From Limonium bicolor (Eukaryota > Streptophyta > Magnoliopsida > Caryophyllales > Plumbaginaceae): a stretch of 64,000 bases of DNA. The DNA lies in contig CM041780.1 of NCBI GenBank assembly GCA_023374045.1, positions 36,375,765 through 36,439,764 of the forward strand, in the 5' to 3' direction. The position numbers and the translations under genes are program-made. The notes under the pieces were generated by a model. The model was not told where the DNA came from. It did no database searches and saw nothing but the letters and a program-made list of their open reading frames with translations. Of this stretch, positions 24,050 to 36,292 are shown in pieces; the first letter of the stretch is position 1; each line of letters begins with the position of its first letter.

Positions 24050-27000
24050 AAGGCTAACTTCAATACAACTTACAAATGATGCGGTCTGAGCGCTGAATAC
24101 CAACCTCTTAAAACAACAAAAGTCAATAGTAAAAATACAGTACTGTAGATTGATGCCGATAGTAATAATAATCCCTGTCTTATTTCTACCCCACCTACAC
24201 TCTCGTCGGGCAATCTCTTTATTCTTCAGGTACCTGAAAAATGGGGGTGCCCCCAAAGAGGCTCAGCAAACAACGCTGGTATGGAAACATGTAGCCCATC
24301 GGCTACTGGGCCACACCAACTACTTTGTCGAATACATGCAGTTCATTTTTATAAAGCTGTAAACAAGCATAACATGATAATAACAAGTATCCATACAAGG
24401 ACAACAATGTCACATAGAACAAGACTTCAGAAGGTCAAGTTAGATGATCTGCAATTGTTTACGAGTAGTCAGATCCTCACAATGGGACTAACATGTATAT
24501 AAGAGTACCTCACAGTAGTGGAGGTATAGTGACCTCGTTAAACTCCATCTTCATAGAGTAAATTGGTCGGGTGTGATAAACCCTTAGACGAGATGGGACT
24601 CTCGTACAAGTAGGTGGGTAATGAGTCCCTCAGAAGATAACGTAGTTAACTCCTGTACTTAAAAGAGGTGGGAATCGAACCCTCGAGAGGAATAAAGTCT
24701 TCCTCCCAACTTGAACTATTCCGGTACGCAGCCGGTGAGTGACATAGTGCAGCCAAAACTCCCGTCGCGACGTAAATTGAATAGGAGACGACATGTGATA
24801 GGTACGGCTCCTGTAGCATGCATGGCCAGATCCAACTGGGCTCCTCGCTTCTCGTAGTATAGAATTTGTTAGATGTCACATGAGGACGTTAATCAAGAAC
24901 ACAATGTGTATTGTCAATTATCACGTTTAGGATAACGACGTTGTTATAAAGTGAAGTTAGTGAGAAACTTGAGTACAAGTTCTCGGTATGATAAAACGCA
25001 GGTATTTAATCCACTGGTAATGTAGTGTTGTATGCGTGGGACATACACATTATAGTTAGTATCATTCACGCACGTAAAGCAACACAACAGTGCACAAGAA
25101 TAACACAACATTTTACATGCAACTATCTTGGTCGTTATTTCAAACAACAGATAGCACACAAGCCGGTGTAATCCGGTAGCAAACAGGTTGCAAGAATCCC
25201 ATACCGTTCACCGTAGACTGTACTTGTTTAGTTCCCGGTCAACGTCTGGTCAAACAATGTCCTAGAATAGGATTAACTGAGAGTGTTAATTTATGTAACT
25301 CTCGTATAATAATTTTATTGGTCACTTGTTAATTAATTCTCCTCTTAACTTTATTTTTAAATATACTATAACTCCAAATATTATTTGGCGTTTCCACATT
25401 AAATTCCTTATATTCATTTACTTTCGATTTACTTGAAAATCTAAATGTATATATTTTTATACACAGGTATTATTTTAAGATACTTATATATAATTGTCTA
25501 AATGACATAACCACTTAATAAATTCTCAAATTATATTTACATGTCACGCATGGGCATATTTTTCCCATATCTTTTATTAATTACAAACTAACCCCAAAAA
25601 TTTATTTCTTTTACAAGCAAATTAGTTGTACTTATATATCATATAGTTTTAATTTCATAAATCCTTAAATCATAATTTTCTTTTCTAAATTTCTTAAATA
25701 TCCATATAGGACTTACAATTATTTTTAATCCCATAAATACATCATACTTTTCGGTTATTGTATTATAACCTCATTTATTTCATAAACTTTACTTTATACT
25801 CCAAAATACATTATAATACATAGTTTCATTTCCTTAATTAATTAATTCACTAAACCACCTCCAAAAATTCGGTATTTATTATTTGAACACTATAACTTTT
25901 ATTAATTACCAATTCAACCATTAACCTTTCGGTTTTGGCAAATAACTTTCTATAATTACATTGTAACCCCGAAAACTTTATATAAATTATATATTCACTT
26001 AGAAACTATAGTTTTAATATTTAATTTCCTTAGTAACCAAGTGGACACTTATATTTCCACAAATTGTGAATTCGCCCCATATAAAATCTGGTTTTATATT
26101 TAAACTCTTATAAATTACATATTCACCCCAAAACTTTTATAAACTTAATATTTCATGTCATAAATCATTTTAACTCAAAGTTTTCGGTCAACACTTTGAC
26201 CATAGTCTAATTTCATACTTAATACATTAATTTACCCATAAACTTATATGTTTCTCGGTTTTACACCAAACTTTCCAAGAATTACAAAATAGCCCCAAAA
26301 CTTTATAAATTGTTATTTTAACTACTAAACACTTATTTAATTCAACCAAAATTCATAATATTAATTCTCACACTATATATATTATAATTATGCCATGGAT
26401 ACCCTTAATTCTCGGTAATCACCTAACTTACCCTAAACTTCCTAAAAATCATATTTTTACCACATAACTTATTAAACTAGTCATTTAAACACTAGTAATT
26501 ATTTTTAAGTTACCCAAAATTCATAGTATGTATTTATATACATATTTAGCTCATTAAAAATTATTCTTCACCATTTGGTTTCGGCAATGATAATATATCA
26601 CCATATCATTTCTCAAACTTGATTTATAACTTATAATAATTATACATAAATACATATGAGTCATATAACTCATGTAAAAATTATTGTAATACCTTAGACA
26701 TATTTTTAGCTCAAAATAGAGCAAATTATTACTAGATATTTCGGCCATGTACTAGGCTCCTCATAATTATTATTTTTTTTGTGACATAAAATTATACCTT
26801 AAGGTAATTAGGTTAGCTTAAGAGTTATAATTATTTTTCTTGGTAATTAACTCACCATTTTCGGCCTTAATTAATTGGATATGTGTACAAAATTTTTGTA
26901 CAAAATTTATGGGCTTAAACAAAGCTTTAAACATTAAGGATTAACTTAATATACTTACTCTTAATCAAGGATGATTAAGTACTTGATTTCTCCTTGAATT

Positions 27001-28495
27001 TCCCAAGCTTCCTTCAATGGAAATTGTAGCTCCAAATTTCGGTATCAACACATGAGAAGGAAGGGGTTTAGGAGTTAGATCTTAACAAAGATCTTAAGTA
27101 GTTACTTTAGGTGATTATTCAAGAATTTATTTAAGGATTTAGCCTGGAATTTACCTTAAATTTCGGCACTCCTAGGATGGATGGAGAACCAATTTTCCTT
27201 CAAGAATTTGATGAAGAAAAATATGTTTAGAGTAACTATAATTTTCGGTTATATATATATTGAAGTCTTAAGGATTTTTCAAGCATAAAATACCTTAAGT
27301 TAACCTTGAATGCTCCTTGGTTTAATGTTGATTTAAGACAACCTCTTGGAGCATGAATGCTAGCCGAATTCTTGTAGTAACTTTAGGTTGATGTTTGCTT
27401 CAAGACTTGATGAAGAAAGCTAGGAAATTAACACAAAAATGAAGATTGAAATTAAAACTCCATTAATGGAGCTTAGAGCTTGAAGGAAGAAGAAGAAAGA
27501 AAGGGAGGAGGAGCTTACCCATTCGACACTTGAAGAATGAAAGAATGAAAGGTGTCGTGGTTTTTGTGAAATAAGAATGGGAATTGATTAGTTAATTGTG
27601 TGGGTATAATAATTGTTATGTTAGGTAAGGACTTAACTTAATGTTTTCTTTTGATTTTTAGGCTCTAATAAGTCTCCATGCAATCACACTTTCGGCAATG
27701 GTGGAACTGAAAGGATGAGAGCAAGTCAAAACTATTAGGCAAGTTAGGTAGAGTTGGTATTCTTTGATTATTCTATGCTAATCCATTGTTGTTTTGGTGC
27801 AGATTTCGACAAAGAGGGGCCAACTTGGAATAGTTTTATTCTTGTCAATATCTTATGCACATGTGGGAAGATGACTTATGATGTTTCCATATTAATAAAG
27901 TAGTTAAAATCATGTTATAAGTCCTTGTACATTACCGGCTGCAGCATGTAGTAGTAATAGGCTTTGTTTGTTTATTACTATGTATGTATATATTCCTGTT
28001 CGGTGGTATACAAGATAAGCTTACTTCTGTTTTTTTTTAACATGGTTTACCGGTTGAGCTTGTGAAGGGATGGACTCCAAGCTGCCGATTTGGTATGTAG
28101 GACGTGAGGTAGGAATAATTGCTACTTTTCTAATGGTTTTGCTTTTGATAACTAACACCTACACTAATAGCACTATCCCCCCTTATTCAATCATGTATTC
28201 GGCAAGGAGGTGGAGAGGAGCTGGACTTTATGACTTTGTATTAATTAATCATGTCTTATTATATACCTAACCTTTCTTGTTTTGTTGCAGGTTTTCGGTA
28301 ACCATGGTGCTGACTTGGGACAAGATTATCTTGTCATTATATAATACATCAAGTGAGAATGTGACTCATAAAGTCCCATGGCATTTTATAAAGTCTAACA
28401 TGTTAAATAAGACATTTAAATCTTATCTCATATGTATATATGCAACCGGCTTTGATGTAGATAAGTTACAGATTTTTTTTGTTGTCAAATATATT

Positions 28496-28876
28496 TTTTT
28501 TTATTTGTAATTTTGGCGCCAGGCCTGTATAAATATTAAGAGCATGATAAGAGTTTCAAAAATACATATACATAGATCCACAGCCGTCCCCATCGCCATA
28601 TTGAGTAGCTATAATGCGCAACAACACTATAATCCGGTAATACCAGCACCCATTCCCAGCATTCTTCTCATCTAATAACACAGAAATACAACAGTACAAA
28701 AAAGGCCATCCACCTACAACACTATCCCCTATCCCAACCGAGCCAGTTCCCACCTTTGTAGTAATCCATTGTCATGTATGAAATGAAATGATGCATCTCC
28801 ATCGGGGGTTGGAACCCCTTCGATGTTGCCCATCTCCACACCATCACCAAATCGATCCATCCAAAACATTCCCGGT
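28496..28876 (-). pseudogene. 5'-truncated retrocopy of an unidentified host transcript
   Basis: The 381-bp insert is flanked by 15-base direct repeats, gttgtcaaatatatt (28481-28495) and gttgccaaatatatt (28877-28891); the uninserted site is seen in the other LTR near 13340. A T run at its left edge is a poly(A) tail on the minus strand. The minus strand is open from its first bases (28875) to a stop at 28729: 48 codons, including DRFGDGVEMGNIEGVPTPDG and ending WELARLG. About 230 bases of 3' UTR-like sequence and the tail follow. This is the hallmark of LINE-mediated mRNA retroposition with 5' truncation. I do not recognise the protein. A SINE or LINE 3' end is the alternative. Confidence 0.72.
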
Positions 28877-29286
28877 GTTGCCAAATATATTTACATGCAT
28901 AACCGTTACTTATGTGATGATTTGGTGCAGGTTTTTGCTTAATAGAAGCTAATTTATTACCACTAATTAGGTGGTACTTGTTACATGTTTTATGTGATTA
29001 TATATTCACCAGTATACTAACGTTAACATATAGTATTCGTTACATTTTTTTTTGTTTGATTACGTACCTGAGTATACTACCGTATGCTACAGGTTTTCTA
29101 TTTGATTACCAGCACATGATGACACCATGGTAACTAACGTTTTTTTTTTTGTTCAATTAGTGCAGAAGTAGTACGGTATTCTTCAAGTGCATTGCTACAG
29201 ATTTTTATTTGATTCACCACCTAATTATACTACCGTAAACTTATGGTAATTGCTCCAGTTTTTTTTTTTTTTTTGCTAACTATAAG

Positions 29287-29456
29287 TATTGAGGACACAA
29301 GTCCACCACCGAAACATAAGCTCAACTTTGAACAGAATCTGTAATTAGGCCGAGTCCATTATTTCAGTCCTCTTGTACAAAGTTGGACTGGGCCTAATTA
29401 CAGATTCTGTACAAAGTTGGGCTTATGTTTTCGGTAGTGGACTTGTGTCCTCAATA
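29287..29456. mobile_element. Foldback MITE, about 66-bp arms
   Basis: Arms 29287-29351 and 29391-29456 are inverse copies, matching at about 62 of 66 positions by eye, around a 39-base spacer. Ends read TTGAGGACACAAGTCC and its inverse, flanked by TA on both sides, which suggests a Tc1/mariner-type TA target; TAT/ATA ambiguity leaves other readings open. An RNA would form a near-perfect hairpin. Confidence 0.8.
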
Positions 29457-29660
29457 AACACAACTCGTCTCTTCCTTGGTCACTCTGACGGTTTCCCTAC
29501 TTTCTTTTTTTGGTTGTAATCTAGCTTGAATCTGTATCTTCGATTTGTCAAAAAATAATAATAATAAGCAGGATTAAGAAGTTTGTAGTCCTCCGCGGTT
29601 TTCCAAACAGCGTGGAGATGGTGCAAGCATGCCGCGCACGACAATGGTGCGGTAACTGAC
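29457..29660. other. Unassigned segment
   Basis: Not homologous to the E2 LTR on its left. It resembles UTR or intron DNA, with no frame or motif. Confidence 0.3.
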
Positions 29661-30725
29661 TTGGCAGCCAGTCAGCAGTCTAGTCAGCTGCTGACTGGAG
29701 TTGACTGGACTGTTTTTTATTATATAACTTTAAATTATTATTTTTTATAAAATATAAGTCCAAAATGTAAAAAAATTATATCATTGTTCATCTAAATTCA
29801 TGCTCTTCAAAACAAGACCAGACATGGATATGTTTTGAGAACTTTAAAAATTTATATTAATTACATGTATATATTCATATATATCAATAAGACTTATGAT
29901 TCATAACATCATTTTAGTGTATCATAATATCACTTTTAATGAATCATAATATCAAAATTAATGAATCATATCTTTATTTTAGTGTATCATCGCAAACATA
30001 TAAGAATAAAAAATGTACACAATAATACAACATAAAATAATATTTGGTATATATGAAAAATACACGATTCATCATATAAGGTTTAAAATACACCATACAA
30101 CAATGATAATACACTATAAAACAATAATGATTTTTATCGGTTCTGAAATTTGTTATCTAATTCACCACTTATTAGTTAATGAATCATAATATCAATTTTA
30201 ATGAATCATAATATCAAAATTAGTGAATCATGTCTTCATTTAAGTGTATCATCGTAAACATATAAAAATAAAAATTTCAAACAAAATACAATATAAAACA
30301 ATATTTGGTATGTATGAAAAATACATGATTCACCATATAAGGTTTAAAATACACCATACAACAATAATAATACACTACAAAACGATAATGATTTTTATCA
30401 GTTCCGGTATTCGTAATCTAATTCACTACTTATTAATTAATGATTGATAATATCAATATTAATGAATCATAATATCAAAATTAATGAATCATATTATCAT
30501 TTTAGTGTATCGTCATACATATGTAAAAATAATTTTTTTTTAAAGTTGTCAAAACATATCCATAACTGGTCTTGTTTTGAAGAGCTTGAATTTAGATGAA
30601 CAATGATATAATTTTTTTTCATTTTGGACTTATATATTAAAAGTTATAACAATTCAAAGCTAATATAGTAAAAAGACAGTCCAGTCAGCAAAAATAATCC
30701 GGTCAACAGCTGACTAGGCTGCCAA
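29661..30725. mobile_element. Inverted-repeat DNA transposon, non-autonomous (1.07 kb)
   Basis: Ends TTGGCAGCC and GGCTGCCAA head inverted arms of roughly 190 bases (29661-29850 and 30530-30725) that share cagtccagtcag, aagtccaaaatg and catattcaagctcttcaaaac-type blocks. The interior is a 261-bp tandem repeat. Partial pairing extends a few bases outside the stated ends (ggtaact / agttagacc), so the exact termini and TSD are uncertain. Long arms and no coding suggest a Mutator-like or similar MITE. Confidence 0.6.
29930..30530. repeat. 261-bp tandem repeat, about 2.3 units
   Basis: The atcaaaattaatgaatcat block begins at 29951, 30213 and 30474, giving a period of 261-262 bases; intervening text (tatttggtat, aaggtttaaaatacacc) repeats in the first two units. 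Confidence 0.85.
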
Positions 30726-32024
30726 ATAGTTAGACCGTGCAAGGAGCGGTGCGACCAGCCCGTTACTTCGAATTTGCCTTTCCAAAAATCTGAAATCTAG
30801 TGTTTCATTTCAGAGTAATTTTGTATAATCTCTAATGCAGTCTGCTGATTCCTGTATTTCCACAAGCTTCTGTTTGCCGTAAATCCTCGGTTCCGTTTCT
30901 GTTTTCCAGCCTTGGTGCTGGTTAATGTTGTTAGTTTGGTAAATTAAGCGCTAAACTCTTAAACACAAGTTCTGGCAATTGAGAACATTTCAGCAACTAA
31001 AGAAAGTTTCAGGTGGGTATGGATGTTCTGGGTAATTTATCATGGTATTAATGTAAACAGAGGTGGTTAATAATTTTTTTTGTCTCTTGTAGGCTACGGT
31101 TTTTGAAATGGAAAAAAAAAAAAAAACTGCTTCTTGAATTTGAAATCTGAATTCACAATGTCAAGTAAAATTCTTTAACGCGAGGTTTATGGTATTGTTA
31201 AAAATAAATTAGATGCTAACCGTTTTTTTTTCTTGTATGAATTTTCTAGTTTTCTTGTTAATGTATTAATGTGGTTTATATTATTTTGGGTTAACTAAAA
31301 ACGTGAGCTAGAGGTTTGAAGGTAATTATGCTCATGTGTGTCCTTGTTTGAAAATGACGAGTGAAACAAATCTTGGTTAATAATTGCACTAATTATATAT
31401 GTATATATGACTTTATTTAATAGGATATAATTTTTATAATGATTATCTATTTAGTAGTTCACTTGCTGATGATGATATCCACCACCACAATATTTCACTT
31501 CACTACACTACCTCAATTCATAGGGATCACCAATTCACCATTCGATTAAAATAATTCAAATTCGTTTTGATTTCCATTGCCAAACTGCTATATTGATATT
31601 CACAATAGTTATTAATTTCGTGTGTTATGAAGCATCAATAATAATACATTATGATTCATAAGACGTGGGCTGGGTGAGTGTGATATAATAAAAGTAATTC
31701 ATATATAAAATCGGTATTACTTTGTAAATATTAAGGTTAATATTAATCATAGGAGAACCCAGATATATGAGTATATGTACATAGTCGATCAACACTGGAA
31801 TTAAACGGTGAGGCTATATATTAAGGCGTTGGATTCAAACTGTAGATCATATATTAAGGTTCGGGATTTAAATTGTGGGATGAGAATGACTATGGAAGAA
31901 AACCTAAGTCATTAGTAGGTTATTTAAAGTTGTGTATAAATTATTAAATTAACTGGTTAAGGACTTGATTAAGTAAGGAGATCAAACAACATCGAAAATC
32001 ACTAAGGTCAATAAAACACACTGA
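30726..32024. other. Unassigned DNA, then probable left part of E3 5' LTR
   Basis: 30726 to about 31330 is T-rich and intron-like, with no recognisable gene. The DNA up to 32024 must belong to whatever the Tat element entered; since its right flank (51883 onward) is the E3 LTR, the last several hundred bases are probably the start-side of that LTR. I could not find its TG edge. Confidence 0.4.
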
Positions 32025-32029
32025 CCAAG
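32025..32029. repeat. Target-site duplication ccaag, left
   Basis: Matches ccaag at 51883-51887 and flanks the outer Tat-like element. Confidence 0.88.
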
Positions 32030-33831
32030 TGTGAGCCTCGATTTTAAACCCTATCCTATATTGATTAAAGCTGATTAGGATCTAACCGGGTTTTAGGTCC
32101 ACTTATAACCTAAGATTAATAGCTATGTCATAAAACAATAATTATCAAAACCTAAGCTAGCTCACTGGAACCTATTATGAGTCGCCACCTAATTTTAACC
32201 TAGATCAAATTAGGAAAGGAGAGTTCGGGTTCGGGGGCTTGATATTCGACTTATTTAGGGTTCAAATTACTTTTATTACCCTTCCTAGGTCGTTTTTTCT
32301 CTACTTGGTTTATTTACGGCTTACTACAAAGTCGTCTTTAACCTAAGTGCGCGCTTCTGTTTTTTTTTTTTAACGTTTTTGACAGAAAATTAAAATGAAA
32401 TTAAAAGCTACCTAAACTAGGGTTTCGGAGGCAGAATTAGGTCAATTTTTAATTGCGTCCGTGGCCACGGACCTAATGTCCGAGACCACGGACCCCAGTT
32501 GAATTAGGTGATTTCGAAAACAGAACTAAAATAAAAATACAAACTTGAAAAGTCCGGGGCCACGGACAGGGTGTCCGTGGGCCCGGACATGTATTGACAG
32601 AAACCCTAAAATTTTAAGAATTGAAAAATACAAAATCCCGCCACCGTCCGTGGGTGTCCGTGGTCATGGACAACCCATCCGTGGTCCCGGACAATGAGTC
32701 CGAGGTCACGGACAACCCACGGACAGTGGGTTTTCGATGGTTCCCGAGGGTGTTTTGAGCTCAAAATTTATGGGTGTGTAGCCTGAAAGATTTTAAACAC
32801 GTTAGTAACTGAAAGAACTCAATTTGACATCAAAATCAATACGAAACTTAGCAAACAAGTAACAAGGCAGTAGCTAAAACAATTAGCAATACAGAAACGA
32901 AAAAGTTAGTTTAAGCCCAAATTTTGAGGCAAAACCGATAATGTCGTGGGGAGTTAGGAAAGTGGGATTTCTACCTGTTTTACCTTCGGATTCACAACGA
33001 TTCTGCACACTGGGATTCGTAGAGTGCTCCGTTTATGGCAGACCCGAAAGATTTTCGAACCGAGCTTCTGGTTGCTGGTTGTTCTTGCTGTTCTTCATGT
33101 TTTGGTGGTGTTTTTGTGGGGTTTTGATGATTATTGGTGCTTTGGGGATTGGAAAACGTGTTTAGATGGTGATTTCGGGGGATTTTCGGTATGATTCGGG
33201 CGACCGGGTGTTGGAAAACGTGAGAGAGAGAGAGGAGGCAGTGCTTTCTGTCTTCCTAGGGTTCTTGAGCATATGAGATTCTGATTTTATCCAAAAACCT
33301 ATCCCCTTATATAGACTTTCTTAAAGATAAAGAAAATCTAGTAAAAGTAAGATTTTTTTGGCATTTTAATTAAATGGCTTCCCAAAGGAATTTTGCTGTG
33401 AAATTTTAACCACATGTCAAGGATGGAGATTATGAATTTTCTGAGGTGGAATCGAAATTTTTAAATGTTGGAATATTTTTAAATTGAATTTCTCGTCAGA
33501 TTCAGTCAGAAATTGGTAGAAAATTGTTGGAAATTCGAAAAATCAAAATTCCAACGCTATTATGCTTAAAATGTCATCTTCTATCATGGGTTAAAATATC
33601 AAAGCATTTAAAGCTGATTTGGGTACCCTTAGGAGGAGAGAGAAAGCTTATAGGAGGCCTTAGGAGCCTTAAAAATTACCAAGACGCCCCTGACAATGAC
33701 TGAGCTGCTCCCCATGCCCTGGAATGCGCCGATCGAGCCGGGATATCTCACTACTTGACTGAAATGCCTCTCACAACACCAAAACCACTCGTAGACCCCA
33801 ACCAGGGGGGGTCAAAATTTTGGGTATAACA
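32030..33831 (-). mobile_element. Outer Tat/Ogre-like element, 3' LTR (1.8 kb)
   Basis: Plus edges TGTGAGCCTCG and GGGTATAACA. Near-identical sequence is found at 38694-38853 joined to 50241-51882, the 5' LTR split by an insertion. On the minus strand the purine-rich GACGGGGGGCAATC abuts the LTR start at 33831 (PPT). It contains a cluster of GTCCG/CGGAC palindromes at 32455-32735. By eye the LTR pair differs at a few percent of sites. No coding region. Confidence 0.9.
32455..32735. repeat. GTCCGTGG/CCACGGAC palindrome cluster
   Basis: About ten half-palindromes such as gtccgtggccacggac and tgtccgtgggcccggaca in an otherwise AT-rich LTR. Repeated in the other LTR at about 50510-50780. Confidence 0.8.
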
Positions 33832-33959
33832 GATTGCCCCCCGTCAACTAGACTTTGTAATGGATGTGAAAAGTCTGGTTAATGCTTGAGTGATGCCCCA
33901 AAATTTTGGATTCCACAAAATCCTCCATGTTGTCCGAAACCACGTTGACTACGTCCAAC

Positions 33960-34220
33960 TATTCGGAGGCGCTGACTGCCTAAGCAACAAAACGCTGTCG
34001 AGCGGTTCTAAGGCGCTGACTACCTATAAGTGAAAATGTGTCAAGCTATTCTAAGGCGCTGACTACCTAGGTGACAAAAATGAAATAATGCAATGTCAAG
34101 CGGTTCTAAGGCGTCGACTACCTATAATACATGAAATGATGTCAAACTATTCTAAGGCGCTGACTACCTGTAATAAATGAAATGATGCGATGTCAAGCGG
34201 TTCTAAGGCGTTGACTACCT
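33960..34220. repeat. Minisatellite, unit about 60 bp
   Basis: Five or so copies of ttctaaggcg(c/t)tgactacct separated by variable aatgaaatgatg-rich text. Confidence 0.8.
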
Positions 34221-34539
34221 AGGATGTGAAAATGGGATGGTATGCAAATGCAAGAATGCTGAAATGCTGAGGATGCTAATGATGCTGATGCTGATGATAA
34301 TGCTGATGATGTTGATGATGCTCGGATGCTTCTGGGGACCGAAACCCGTGCCAATGCTCCTGGCTGGACCCAATGTGGACTTATTGCCATTGCTCCCCAA
34401 GCTGGTGTGCAGGGATAACTCCTGGTAAAAACCCTGGGGACTTATTGCCTTCGCCCACCATTCGTTGATCCCAAAATAAGTTGACATCGCAAAAGGGAGG
34501 ATTTATTGCCATCACCTCGCCAAATTTCTGTCGCCAGGT

Positions 34540-35145
34540 CTTGTGACGCGCCTGGATAATGCAACTAGGTCTTATGACGAGCCTATATGAATGAGATGAA
34601 TGCAATGTGTTTGATCAGAGTGGGTAAGCTAAAAGGGTAATGCTAGGTCTTACTACGAGCCTAAGGGAATGCAACTAGGTCTTACAACGAGCCTAAAGGA
34701 TGGTTCTAGGTCTTATGACGAGCCTAAGGGTATACAACTAGGTCTTATGATGAGCCTAAAGGATGGATCTAGGTCTTATGACGAGCCTAAAGGTTGGATC
34801 TAGGTCTTATGACGAGCCTAAAGGAATGCAACTAGGTCTTACTACGAGCCTAAAGGAATGCGACTAGGTCTTACTACGACGAGCCTAAGGATGAATCCAG
34901 GTCTTATGACGAGCCTAAAGGTTGGATCTAGGTCTTATGACGAGCCTAAAGGAATGCGACTAGGTCTTACTACGAGCCTAAGGATGGATATAGGTCTTAT
35001 GACGAGCCTAAAGGTTGGATCTAGGTCTTATGACGAGCCTAAAGGAATGCGACTAGGTCTTACTACGAGCCTAAGGATGGATCTAGGTCTTATGACGAGC
35101 CTAAAGGTTGGATCTAGGTCTTATGACGAGCCTAAAGGTTGTTCT
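34540..35145. repeat. Minisatellite, unit about 30 bp
   Basis: Roughly 18-20 copies of ctaggtcttatgacgagcct followed by aaaggatgg or aaggaatgcga; higher-order alternation of tatgacgag and tactacgag units is visible at 34850-35145. A 97-codon frame across it only reads the repeat. Confidence 0.92.
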
Positions 35146-35214
35146 AAGTGAAAGTGAGTAAAATGTATGATGGGTCTAAATGGATGTAGAAGGATTAATT
35201 AGGGTTTATGTCAA

Positions 35215-35375
35215 ATCTGAAGATGGTAGGGCTCAAGATGGGCCTATGGATGTTTGGGTGTGAAGGTAGGGCTTAAAACGGGCCTGTGGGAATTTGATGT
35301 GGAGGAAGGGCTTAGGACGGGCCTGTGAATGTTTGGATGTGGAGGTAGGGCTTAGAACGGGCCTGTGGGATGTGA
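35215..35375. repeat. Minisatellite, unit about 43 bp
   Basis: Four copies of gtagggcttaNNacgggcctgtg with tggatgtgga spacers. Confidence 0.8.
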
Positions 35376-35839
35376 TAATGGTTTGAACCTTTGGGTTATG
35401 GACTTTTGGGCCTCAATCGGTGTTGTTGTTGCAATTGTTGGAACTAACAATTGCCCCCAGTATTCTTTCTTAAGGCAATCTGCGTTAGAGTTCATGGCGA
35501 TCGATCGGAACAATCGATTGCCCCCAGTATTTTCTTTGGCTAAACGTGCGAGCAAGTCTCGTCCTCACAGGGTCAAGGCTTATGTTTTGATTTGGTGCTT
35601 TCTAACCTACACTCGATGTGTTTGGTGTTTACACTCATTTCTCACTTACGGTCGCAACTTCTAGACCACTGAATTTGATATTTGATGAATTTACGCATTC
35701 GATCTGTTACTTTCACGTGATTGGACACACAACTATCAAGTCGGAAGTCTTTAAAGCTTATAACTTGGCCATAGGGTGTTATGAAAGATGATGGGATCAT
35801 GGAGGGATATTTGAGGTATGTGGAGTTTAAATGGGTGAC

Positions 35840-36292
35840 CAAAGCTGCAACTTGCATCTTCTCTCGGATTCATCTTCCTTGTCTTGAAGTCGTCTGGCTG
35901 CTTCATGTTGACGTTGTTTTCGAGCTTCTGGACCTGGACTTTTGAAGTTGTCCTTTACACCATTTCTCTTTTTGTCATTTGGATTTCTTCGAGGCACTTC
36001 GGGTTTGCCTTTTGTTTTATCCTTTCTTGGCTTTGCCTTCGGGGTTCTTGTGTTTCCCGGTTTTGGGTTTCAAGAGCTGTTTTGATGTGAGCTCTTTTGA
36101 TCCTGTGTCACTTTGGGACCATTTGTGGATCTCTTCGTCATGCTGATAGCGGCATTGCTTCTTTGGACTGATGAGAATGTTATCTGAGAGTCGGGCTCCT
36201 CGTTTCCCTTGGTCACTGGGTCGGACATTCATCATTGGCTGGGTTATTTTGTGGAGCTCATAATATCGAAAAGGGATATACGAAAGGCTCAA
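35840..36292 (-). pseudogene. Lys/Arg-rich gag-like remnant, frameshifted
   Basis: The minus strand is open from 36292 to 36017 (contains SKQLLKPKTGKHKNPEGKAK). After one frame change it continues as GKPEVPRRNPNDKKRNG and EARKQRQHEAARRLQDKED to near 35845. Strongly basic and hydrophilic, about 150 residues in all, like a nucleic-acid-binding gag or ORF1 product of Tat elements. No zinc knuckle is seen, so this may equally be a small unclassified protein. It is broken and unlikely to function. Confidence 0.4.

Larger units (their letters stand above)
23920..29286 (-). mobile_element. E2 5' LTR, truncated at its far end
   Basis: Starts TGTAACACCCC next to the PBS and is collinear with the 3' LTR from 8804 to about 13755. 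The homology stops at 29286, where a MITE and unrelated DNA begin, so about 1 kb of the LTR, including the ACGT block, is missing. It lacks the CACTA insert but has a 381-bp retrocopy (28496-28876) that the 3' LTR lacks. Hairpin copy at 24028-24049; tRNA-like boxes at 24661-24844. Confidence 0.88.

Noticed and set aside
34215..34487. Isoleucine/serine-rich frames around the gatgctgatgatg tract
   Set aside because: Low-complexity triplet repeat read in several frames.
34858..35151. 97-codon frame MRLGLTTTSLRM and on
   Set aside because: It only reads the 30-bp minisatellite, which happens to stay in frame.
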